This document shows, in pieces, positions 1 to 5,365 of a DNA stretch of 5,365 bases. The notes below the pieces were generated by a model. The model saw only the letters and a list, made by a program, of their open reading frames with translations, was not told the origin of the DNA and ran no database searches. The position numbers were made by a program, and so were the translations under genes. Source of the DNA: an uncultured Syntrophobacteraceae bacterium (GTDB taxonomy: Bacteria > Desulfobacterota > Syntrophobacteria > Syntrophobacterales > Syntrophobacteraceae); NCBI GenBank assembly GCA_937889795.1, contig CALBZH010000745.1, positions 1-5,365 of the forward strand, given 5' to 3'. Numbering within the stretch: the first letter of the stretch is position 1; every line of letters starts with the position of its first letter.

Positions 1-2633
1 CACAGTATTGGGCGCTCATCCTGGGAGTGGTCTGCATCGTGTTGATCATCGCCATTCTGGCTTTCCTGGCAATACGGACCAGCTGGCAGCTCAGCGATTC
101 CCTTCGCTCCCTCGAATCCAGCGAGCGCAACTACCGGAATGCGGTCGAGAACATCCAGGACATCTTTTGCCGGGTCGATGCCACGGGGAGAGTCTCGTTA
201 GTCAGCCCGTCGGCCGCCCATGTGCTCGGCTACGCGTCGGTCGACGATCTTGTCGGGAAGAGCGAAGAGATCCTTTGGGCGGACCCCCGGAGACACAAGG
301 CGTTGTTGGAAGAGCTGACACGCTCCGGTCGTGTGAAGGATTTCGAGATCAAGGTGCTGCGCCGAGACGGAACCGCGCTGACGGTATCGGCCAGTGTCCT
401 CCTGCTCCGGGAGAGCGACGGCGCGAGGTTCGGCTATGAGGGGATCTTGCGCGACATCACCGAGCGCAAGATCGCCGAGGAATCGTTACACCGACAAAAC
501 CAATATCTTGCCGCCCTGCACGAGACTTCCATTGGCTTGATCCGTCGTCTGGAGCTTGACCAGGTCTTGGAGGCGATCATCAGCCGGGCGAGCGCGTTGG
601 TCGGGACGTCGCATGGGTTCATTTACGTTTACGATCCGGAGCACAACGACTTGGTCATCCGATCGGCGACAGGTGTCTACAAGGACAGCATCGGCTATCG
701 TATCGCCCCAGGGGTGGGAATGGGGGGAACCGTATGGGCGACGGGAAAGCCGATTTTGGTTGATGACTATTCATCATGGGAAGGGCGGAGTCGAGACAGC
801 CGCTGGGTTGGTTATCGATCGGTCATCGGTGTTCCCCTCCATTCGGAATCGGGGGTTTGGGGAGTCATCGGAGCGGCGTATTTGGCCGAAGGGGAGGTGT
901 TTGGCCAGGACGAGCTGGACGTCCTTCAGCGATTCGCCGCGCTTGCTTCGATTGCCTACGACAATGCGCGGCTTTACGAGGATCTGCAGAAGGAGCTGAG
1001 GGAGCGCAAGCTGGCGGAGGAAGCCCTCTCGGACGCCCATAACCGTTTGAACGCCATCATCGAATTCCTGCCGGATCCAACGTTTGTGATCGACGCGAGC
1101 GGACAGGTCATTGCCTGGAACCGGGCAACCGAAGAGATGACGGGGGTCTCCAAGGAGGAGATCATGCACAAAGGGAATTATGAGTATGCAATCCCGTTCT
1201 ACGGCGAGCGGAGGCCCGTTCTGATCGATTTGGTCCGATCAGCGTACGCCGATTTTCGTGCCGGAGGATACGACCAGATCCAGAAGAAGGGCACCGTGCT
1301 CTATGGCGAAGTGCACACCCCGAGACTGTATGCCGGCAGGGGCGCCTACCTTTGGGGAACGGCGTCGGTGCTCCTGAACAGCAGGGGAGAGGAGATCGGT
1401 GCGATCGAATCCATCCGGGACATCACCGAGCGCAAGCGGAGTGAAGAGGACCGCAGGCGGCTCGAAAAGAGGCTCCAGGAAGCTCAGAAAGCGGAAAGCC
1501 TCGGACGCATGGCCGGTGCGGTCGCCCACCATTTCAACAACATGCTCGCGGTGATCATGGGGAATCTGGAGCTTTCGATCGAAGATCTGCCCCAGGATTC
1601 CAGAGTACGCAGGAACTTGCTCGAAGCGATGACGGCATCCAAGCGGGCGGTGGAGATGAGCCGGTTGATGCTTGCCTACATCGGGCAGACATCGAGCCAG
1701 AGAGAATCACTGGATCTTGCTGCAAGCTGCCGGGAGGCCCTCGAAACCGTTGCGGCGTCTCTTCCCGGGAATGTGCGGATCGAGAGCAGCTTGCCCGCGG
1801 AAGGACCGATCGCGCATGCGGATCCGGTTCAGGTGAAACAGATGCTGGTCAACATCGTCTCCAATGCTGTCGAGGCCATTGGTGAGCGAGAGGGGCGCGT
1901 TTCAGTTTCCATCAAGGTCGTCCAGGCTCGGGACATCAAGGAGGCCAAGATCTTCCCAACCGATTGGGAGCCGGAGGACAGAGCCTACGCCTGTCTCGAA
2001 GTGTCCGATACGGGCTGTGGCCTTGACTTTCCGACTCTCGAGCGGATCTTCGACCCGTTCTTTTCGACGAAATTCACCGGGCGCGGCCTGGGGCTTCCCG
2101 TGGTCCTCGGGGTCGTGCGCAGCCTGAATGGTGCAGTCGGCGTGGCGAGCAGGCCCGGCGAAGGCGCCACCTTCAGAGTGTATCTGCCTCTCTCGGAGGA
2201 GTATGGTCTTCGAGACGTCGAACCCGCTACTCCCGCGACGCGGTCCTGCCCCGGCACGGGCTTGGTTTTGTTGGTGGACAACGAGCCAATCATCCGCGAC
2301 CTGGCGGGGGAGATGTTCAAGCGGCTCGGCTGTGGCGTGGTCATGGCTGCAGACGGTGCCGAGGCCATGGAGCGTTTCCGCGAGCAGAAGGAGGACTTCG
2401 TCCTCGCGATCATTGACGTGGTCATGCCCGGCATGGATGGGTGGGAGGTCATGGCTGCGCTTCGGTCGATGAGGCCGGACCTTCCCGTTGTGCTTGCAAG
2501 CGGGTACGACCGGGGCCAGGTCGTGTCGGGACACCATCACGAGCAGCCCGAAGCTTTCCTGCAAAAGCCCTTTCAGTTCTCTGACCTGAAGGTCGTGCTG
2601 GAACTGGCCAAAAGGCGGAGGCCTGGGGGGTAG
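1..2633 (+). CDS. Membrane hybrid sensor histidine kinase (TM-PAS-GAF-PAS-HisKA-HATPase-REC), 5' partial
   Basis: The reading frame is open to the window edge (first complete codon at 3), so the true start lies upstream. The GTG at 27 falls inside a membrane helix and is probably not the start. Numbering from that GTG: end of a TM helix at about 1-17; PAS about 31-148, ending in DITERK; GAF about 163-316 (GVGMGG at 229-234); a second PAS about 336-470 with PFYGERRP at 390-397; HisKA with phospho-acceptor His501 in AHHFNN; HATPase with N-box Asn609/Asn613, G1 DTGCGL from 661, FDPFF near 675 and G2 GRGLGL at 685-690; REC about 746-862 with Asp751, phospho-acceptor Asp797, Ser825 and Lys847. All core catalytic residues are present, so the enzyme should autophosphorylate on His and pass phosphate to its own Asp. 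There is no HPt or DNA-binding output, so a downstream partner must be encoded elsewhere. REC has DNE where DDE is usual. The sensed signal is unknown; the missing N-terminus may carry an extracytoplasmic sensor. Confidence 0.95.
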   Translation, partial: QYWALILGVVCIVLIIAILAFLAIRTSWQLSDSLRSLESSERNYRNAVENIQDIFCRVDATGRVSLVSPSAAHVLGYASVDDLVGKSEEILWADPRRHKALLEELTRSGRVKDFEIKVLRRDGTALTVSASVLLLRESDGARFGYEGILRDITERKIAEESLHRQNQYLAALHETSIGLIRRLELDQVLEAIISRASALVGTSHGFIYVYDPEHNDLVIRSATGVYKDSIGYRIAPGVGMGGTVWATGKPILVDDYSSWEGRSRDSRWVGYRSVIGVPLHSESGVWGVIGAAYLAEGEVFGQDELDVLQRFAALASIAYDNARLYEDLQKELRERKLAEEALSDAHNRLNAIIEFLPDPTFVIDASGQVIAWNRATEEMTGVSKEEIMHKGNYEYAIPFYGERRPVLIDLVRSAYADFRAGGYDQIQKKGTVLYGEVHTPRLYAGRGAYLWGTASVLLNSRGEEIGAIESIRDITERKRSEEDRRRLEKRLQEAQKAESLGRMAGAVAHHFNNMLAVIMGNLELSIEDLPQDSRVRRNLLEAMTASKRAVEMSRLMLAYIGQTSSQRESLDLAASCREALETVAASLPGNVRIESSLPAEGPIAHADPVQVKQMLVNIVSNAVEAIGEREGRVSVSIKVVQARDIKEAKIFPTDWEPEDRAYACLEVSDTGCGLDFPTLERIFDPFFSTKFTGRGLGLPVVLGVVRSLNGAVGVASRPGEGATFRVYLPLSEEYGLRDVEPATPATRSCPGTGLVLLVDNEPIIRDLAGEMFKRLGCGVVMAADGAEAMERFREQKEDFVLAIIDVVMPGMDGWEVMAALRSMRPDLPVVLASGYDRGQVVSGHHHEQPEAFLQKPFQFSDLKVVLELAKRRRPGG

Positions 2634-2684
2634 GGTCCGAGGGTCGCGTGCCCAATCGATGACCGCGGCGATCCCAAGTGAGCT

Positions 2685-3422
2685 TCAAGGAACTGACGCA
2701 CTCCCCGGCGGACGCGAGGAAGGGTAGGCGTAAACGTATCCGACTCCTCGAAGCGTCTTGATCCGCTCGACCCCCTCGAACTTGTGACCGAGCTTCTTGC
2801 GCAGACTGCTCACGTGCACATCCACGCTGCGGTCGTAGGACGCGGGAGAGCGTCCGAGAGCAGTTGTGGCTAGATGGTCTCGGGTCACGACGTCACCGGC
2901 GGATCGGAGGAGTATCTCGAGGAAGGCGAGCTCAACCGAAGTGAGCGCGATCGGTCTTCCGTTGAGGGTGACCGTTCGGGCGCCCGTGTCCATGTCCACG
3001 TCCCCGACAACGATGCGGTCCGGCTTTCGGCCGAGCGAGCCCTGGGTGCCGCGGCTTCCCGAGCGTCTGAGGATGGCCCGCACTCTGGCAATGAGCTCTC
3101 TTGAATCAAAGGGTTTGGTCAGATAGTCATCCGCTCCCATTTCGAGTCCCAGGATGCGATCCGTCCGCTGGCTGCATGCGGTCATCATGAGCACGGGCGT
3201 ATCCAGCCTGGAACGGATGCCGTACAGGACTTCGAAACCGCTCATGCCGGGAAGGCCGACATCGAGGACGATGAGATCGTATTCCCCTGCTCTGGCAAGT
3301 GCCCGATTCAACCCCTCTCTTCCGTCGTGAATCGAGGTTAGCTCAAATCCAGCCGACTTGAGGCAGTGGCTGACCAGCTCACAGCACTGCGGGTCATCGT
3401 CTATCATCAGGACGTTCCTCAT
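2685..3422 (-). CDS. OmpR/PhoB-family response regulator, CpxR-like
   Basis: This is a 245-aa two-domain transcription factor of full family length. The receiver domain spans about 1-118: acidic pocket Asp8-Asp9-Asp10, phospho-acceptor Asp54 (LDVGLPGMSG), Thr81, and Lys103 in KPF. The winged-helix domain spans about 135-232; its recognition-helix stretch (YDRSVDVHVSSLRKKLG, 196-212) followed by IKTLRGVGYVYA closely resembles E. coli CpxR as I recall it (FDRAIDMHISNLRRKL..., KTLRGRGY). The ATG at 3422 has a GAAAGG ribosome-binding site 8 nt upstream (3431-3436, - strand). The gene lies 142 bp downstream of a secreted-protein gene on the same strand and may be co-transcribed with it. Its likely partner kinase is the divergent BaeS/CpxA-type gene from 4494. 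It converges on the hybrid kinase with a 51-bp gap. The Pro/Ser-rich C-terminal tail (234-245) lies beyond the domain and is probably disordered. Family assignment is firm; a CpxR-like target site and role are inferred. Confidence 0.95.
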   Translation of the reverse strand: MRNVLMIDDDPQCCELVSHCLKSAGFELTSIHDGREGLNRALARAGEYDLIVLDVGLPGMSGFEVLYGIRSRLDTPVLMMTACSQRTDRILGLEMGADDYLTKPFDSRELIARVRAILRRSGSRGTQGSLGRKPDRIVVGDVDMDTGARTVTLNGRPIALTSVELAFLEILLRSAGDVVTRDHLATTALGRSPASYDRSVDVHVSSLRKKLGHKFEGVERIKTLRGVGYVYAYPSSRPPGSASVP

Positions 3423-3506
3423 TGCTTAGGCCTTTCGTGAGATCCTTCGGCCAAGCCTCGTTTCCCCTGGAAGCTCCCCCGAAACGTGAACTGGGCTCGG
3501 AAGGTC

Positions 3507-3524
3507 GGGCTCCACTGCGAGCCC
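3507..3524. repeat. Inverted repeat in the gap between the secreted-protein and regulator genes
   Basis: GGGCTC (3507-3512) and GAGCCC (3519-3524) form a 6-bp GC-rich stem with a 6-nt loop. A further GGGCTC copy at 3493-3498 offers an alternative pairing partner for the same arm. There is no T-tract on either strand, so this is not a convincing terminator. In a transcript running from the secreted gene into the regulator it could slow or attenuate polymerase, but a short GC-rich stem can also arise by chance in DNA of this composition. Confidence 0.3.
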
Positions 3525-3564
3525 ATCCAGGATTGCAGGGCTCTCGCAGCAGAGCGGTGCTTCG

Positions 3565-4035
3565 TCAGTTGCTGACTGCTGGTGGCTCGGGTACGGGCAG
3601 CGTCAGAGTGGTCGCATAGGTCAGGCTGGGGGTCGCGTCGGCGTCTGCCGTCTTGTAAACGTGGATCACCGGTCCAGCCAGTACATAGAGGGTTCCATTG
3701 TTCACCCAGAGTCCACTGCCGGGGGGCATTGGGGGGCGGGGTGGTAGAAGACTTGCGGAATCGGCTGTTTGAGGGGGTGTGCCAGACGGCGGCTCGGGCT
3801 TGGGCAGCTCCACTTTGCTCGGTGCCTCGGTCAGATCATTGAGAGCGTAAATCAGAATGTTGCCGCCCGCCATGACGTAGAGGGCGGTGTCATCCGATGC
3901 GATGCCTGACATGCCCATCATGAAAAAACCTGGAGGCGGTCCTTTCCGCTCCGCTTGACTGGCGGTGGACGCTCCCCAGGCGACACCAGGAATGACAATC
4001 AGACATAGGGCGAGCAATCCCTGTTTTACTTTCAT
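3565..4035 (-). CDS. Small secreted proline-rich protein with two propeller-like repeats
   Basis: The ATG at 4035 gives 156 aa, with GGAGG (4043-4047, - strand) 7 nt upstream. A GTG one codon earlier (4038) is in frame but only 4 nt from that site, so the ATG is preferred. Residues 1-21 form a Sec signal peptide: KVK, a hydrophobic core, and likely cleavage after AWG (21). The mature protein has a PPPGFFMMGMSG segment (33-44), repeat A (DTALYVMAGGNILIYALND, 49-67) ending in LPKPEPP, a Pro-rich linker (78-108, including RPPMPPGSG), and repeat B (GTLYVLAGPVIHVYKTAD, 114-131) ending in LPVPEPP. The repeats look like beta-hairpin units of the kind found in beta-propeller proteins, but two are too few for a closed propeller. 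I do not recognise a named family. Position beside a CpxR-like regulator and divergent from an envelope kinase suggests a periplasmic accessory or target of that system; this is inference. The gene is clearly real: signal peptide, strong ribosome-binding site, sensible composition. Confidence 0.85.
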   Translation of the reverse strand: MKVKQGLLALCLIVIPGVAWGASTASQAERKGPPPGFFMMGMSGIASDDTALYVMAGGNILIYALNDLTEAPSKVELPKPEPPSGTPPQTADSASLLPPRPPMPPGSGLWVNNGTLYVLAGPVIHVYKTADADATPSLTYATTLTLPVPEPPAVSN

Positions 4036-4130
4036 CACGATTCCTCCGTGTGACCCTGTGTACGGGTCCGTTGCTTTTCAGATTGATACGTCTTCAGGAT
4101 GATTCACTGGGATCGAATTGTCGGATGACT

Positions 4131-4155
4131 GCTACATCTGCTTACCTCCCTTAAC
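4131..4155 (-). promoter_or_regulatory. Candidate CpxR-like operator: three half-sites at 10-bp spacing
   Basis: Read on the - strand this is GTTAA-N5-GTAAG-N5-GTAGC, three direct half-sites exactly 10 bp apart. OmpR-family regulators bind direct repeats with about one helical turn between half-sites, and the E. coli CpxR box is GTAAA-N5-GTAAA. The adjacent regulator has a CpxR-like recognition helix. The array lies about 96-120 bp upstream of the secreted-protein start. If the TATCAA at 4083-4088 is the -10, the two downstream half-sites centre near -62, a classical activator position. No half-site matches GTAAA exactly, and the promoter assignment is weak. Confidence 0.35.
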
Positions 4156-4201
4156 CCTGTGATCGACTCATACCCCAGGCGGGGCTGGCACGTGCTGGGC
4201 A

Positions 4202-4223
4202 GGAGCGGACCGTTGTCCGCTCC
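4202..4223. repeat. Perfect 9-bp-stem hairpin in the divergent intergenic region
   Basis: GGAGCGGAC (4202-4210) and GTCCGCTCC (4215-4223) are exact inverted complements around a CGTT loop. It is the strongest secondary structure I see in the window. Neither side is followed by a T-run, so it is not a standard intrinsic terminator. It lies between the two divergent genes, about 270 bp from the kinase start and 165 bp from the secreted-protein start. It may be an operator dyad or an RNA structure in a long leader. Confidence 0.6.
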
Positions 4224-4293
4224 CGCGACATCCGGACCAACGCGTGTGCTGACTCGGCGTGGGGGGTGGGATGGCTTAACCGAGTGGCTTTCC

Positions 4294-4323
4294 TGTTGAC
4301 CTCGAATGTTGATCGCATTCTAG
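4294..4323 (+). promoter_or_regulatory. Possible promoter for the sensor kinase
   Basis: TTGACC (4296-4301) matches five of six bases of the -35 consensus. After a 16-nt spacer comes TTCTAG (4318-4323), a poor -10. The -35 sits in one of two near-identical copies, TGTTGACC (4294) and TGTTGATC (4307), 13 bp apart, which could instead be regulator contacts. If used, it implies a leader of about 165 nt before the kinase start. The lineage's promoter consensus is unknown, so this is tentative. Confidence 0.2.
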
Positions 4324-4493
4324 GGCGCAATATTGGAGAAAATGTGGATGCCAAATGGAATGATTGTGGAGAGCTCCATCGCGGGGTGGAGAAGGATTGA
4401 CTTGGCTGGTCGAATAGGACACTTAGAGAGCGATCCGAAGTTGGCGAGCTGCCCCCGGTTGAACCGCAAAGCTCCTCTATTGAGGCGATGAGC

Positions 4494-5365
4494 ATGGCTG
4501 TTCGATTTCGCTATAAAATTTTCTTGACGTTCCTGGCGTACAGCGTGGCGATTATCATGAGTGTTCTTCTGATCGGTCGCTATTTCGCCCATCGCAATTT
4601 CGAGGAATACGTGAGCAAGGTTGAAATGGAGCGTGTCGAGGAGCTTGCGGATGCGCTGGGGGGGATCTACCAGAAGACTCAGGACTGGAACCGCGTCGTG
4701 GCAAGCTGGAGTGACTGGGTGAGAGTCATGGCGATGCCGGCGGGACCCCCTGGAAAACCCCCCGTTGGCGGGATGCCACCCCAGCTACCGTCCCCCCCTC
4801 CTATGCCGCCGATGCCCATGGGGGGGCCGCCAAGTGAAGCAGAAGGTCCGAAGCTCGGTGGCGTGCACCCTCCCCCTCCTCCTGGTCCTCCGCCAGGATC
4901 GTTCGCGGGTCGCGTCAGTCTGTTCGATGTCCAGAAGCGCTCGTTAACGGACAAGGAACAGCCCTCTATCGAGGAATATCGCCTCCAGGCCGTCGTCGTG
5001 GACGGCCGCACGGTGGGCTGGCTGGGTCTGCGCAAACGCGACCGGCTCACTCATCCGTTGGACCTCGAGTTTATCCGTCAGCAGTCTCAGACGTTCACGT
5101 CGGTGGGAGCCCTGGCGATGCTGTTGACCATCGTGATCACCTTCGTGCTGTCCCGCCAGGTTCTGGCACCCATCAAGCGGCTGGCGGAAGGGGCGCGCGC
5201 GTTGAAGCTTCGTCGGTTCCAGACCCGGATCGAGATCCGATCCCGGGACGAGCTCGGAGAATTGGCGGCGGACTTCAATGAGATGGCCCAGGCACTGGAA
5301 CGGTACGAGCAAATGCGGCGCCAATGGCTTGCGGATATTTCGCACGAGCTGAGGACGCCGCTTGC
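4494..5365 (+). CDS. BaeS/CpxA-type sensor histidine kinase with proline/methionine-rich sensor, 3' partial
   Basis: The frame runs off the right edge after 290 codons. The ATG at 4494 is chosen because GAGG (4482-4485) lies 8 nt upstream; the in-frame ATG at 4488 is only 2 nt from it. TM1 spans about 9-28 and the extracytoplasmic sensor about 29-200. Within the sensor are W65/W72/W75, a stretch at 82-134 with 25 prolines plus methionines at 94, 104, 107 and 109, and a RVSLFD...VVVDGRTVGWLGL...FIRQQSQTF segment (140-201) typical of BaeS-like kinases. TM2 is about 202-219, HAMP about 221-273 (RDELGELAADFNEMA), and the H-box ISHELRTPL has phospho-acceptor His284. The ATP-binding domain lies beyond the window. 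It should be an inner-membrane kinase sensing envelope or periplasmic conditions and phosphorylating the CpxR-like regulator encoded at 2685-3422. Unusually, the two genes are divergent and separated by the secreted-protein gene rather than joined in one operon. The ligand is unknown; metals or misfolded proteins are family precedents only. Confidence 0.93.
   Translation, partial: MAVRFRYKIFLTFLAYSVAIIMSVLLIGRYFAHRNFEEYVSKVEMERVEELADALGGIYQKTQDWNRVVASWSDWVRVMAMPAGPPGKPPVGGMPPQLPSPPPMPPMPMGGPPSEAEGPKLGGVHPPPPPGPPPGSFAGRVSLFDVQKRSLTDKEQPSIEEYRLQAVVVDGRTVGWLGLRKRDRLTHPLDLEFIRQQSQTFTSVGALAMLLTIVITFVLSRQVLAPIKRLAEGARALKLRRFQTRIEIRSRDELGELAADFNEMAQALERYEQMRRQWLADISHELRTPL

Larger units (their letters stand above)
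4036..4493. other. Divergent intergenic region between secreted-protein and sensor-kinase genes
   Basis: These 458 bp contain no ORF I can support. They should hold the promoters for both divergent genes and are unusually rich in small dyads. From left to right: GACCC(4052-4056)/GGGTC(4064-4068) just upstream of the secreted gene's ribosome-binding site; a TATCAA -10-like hexamer on the - strand (4083-4088) with no good -35; GGATGATT/GGATGACT direct copies at 4097 and 4123; the GTAA-like array at 4131-4155; CCCC/GGGG (4173-4184) and GCACGTGC (4188-4195) palindromes; the 9-bp hairpin at 4202-4223; ACTCGG(4252-4257)/CCGAGT(4280-4285) flanking a G-rich run; TTGACC at 4296; and TGGAG/CTCCA at 4367-4378. 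Individually most are short enough to be chance. Confidence 0.6.

Noticed and set aside
27..29. GTG as the true start of the hybrid kinase
   Set aside because: The frame is open to the window edge and the upstream codons continue the same hydrophobic membrane helix, so the gene most likely begins before the window.
1902..2564. 220-aa frame on the - strand
   Set aside because: It lies entirely within the HATPase and REC coding region of the hybrid kinase, whose conserved motifs are all on the + strand.
3582..3842. 86-aa frame on the + strand
   Set aside because: It is antisense to the secreted-protein gene, which has a signal peptide and a good ribosome-binding site.
4003..4014. Lipoprotein signal (Cys11 in LALC) in the secreted protein
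   Set aside because: The residue before Cys is Leu, not Gly/Ala/Ser, and the Cys sits mid hydrophobic core. An ordinary signal-peptidase site after AWG fits better.
4132..4150. Start-stop mini-ORF: GGGAGG, 7 nt, ATG TAG on the - strand
   Set aside because: A Shine-Dalgarno-like site followed by ATG-TAG is eye-catching, but it coincides with the GTAA-type repeat array, which explains the same bases more simply.
4151..4495. 114-aa reading frame on the - strand in the intergenic region
   Set aside because: Ser/Arg/Pro-rich, low-complexity translation with no recognisable domain. Its start lies at the start of the divergent kinase gene, and it spans the structured intergenic dyads.
4320..4592. 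90-aa reading frame on the - strand overlapping the kinase start
   Set aside because: It overlaps the TM1 coding region of a clear kinase gene on the other strand and has no domain signal.
4679..5050. Glycine-rich 123-aa frame on the - strand
   Set aside because: The glycine runs are the antisense reading of the kinase's proline codons.

Overview
The window is GC-rich, roughly 60% by eye, and densely coded. It reads as a signal-transduction locus of a free-living bacterium. The kinase styles point tentatively to a deltaproteobacterial (Desulfobacterota-like) or similar environmental lineage: a 'PFYGERRP' type PAS domain, an 'AHHFNN' H-box in a hybrid kinase, and a CpxR-type regulator beside a proline-rich BaeS/CpxA-type sensor. 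This placement rests on recalled family flavour, not on a database search.

Layout. (1) Positions 1-2633, + strand: a 5'-truncated membrane hybrid histidine kinase (TM - PAS - GAF - PAS - HisKA - HATPase - REC). (2) A 51-bp gap separates it from a convergent gene, 3422-2685 on the - strand, encoding a 245-aa OmpR/PhoB-family response regulator with a CpxR-like DNA-binding domain. (3) Upstream of that regulator on the same strand, 4035-3565, lies a small secreted protein. It is rich in proline and has two copies of an 'LYVxAG..I.VY' motif. (4) A 458-bp divergent intergenic region (4036-4493) holds a run of three 10-bp-spaced GTAA-like half-sites, a perfect 9-bp-stem hairpin and other small dyads. 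(5) From 4494 to the window edge, + strand: the N-terminal 290 residues of a BaeS/CpxA-type sensor kinase. Its periplasmic sensor contains a 53-residue stretch with 25 prolines and several methionines. The gene is cut by the window just after its H-box (ISHELRTPL).

How the parts may work together. The response regulator, the secreted protein and the second kinase look like one envelope-sensing module. Its arrangement is unusual: regulator and secreted protein on one strand, and their probable partner kinase divergently transcribed from the shared intergenic region. Secreted protein and kinase sensor both carry Pro/Met-rich stretches (PPMPP), so the secreted protein may modulate the kinase, by loose analogy with CpxP and CpxA, or both may meet the same ligand. 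The direct-repeat array upstream of the secreted gene resembles a CpxR-type operator and would close an autoregulatory loop. These links are inference. The hybrid kinase at the left edge is convergent with the module and is probably a separate system.

No RNA genes, CRISPR arrays, insertion sequences or clear intrinsic terminators were seen.
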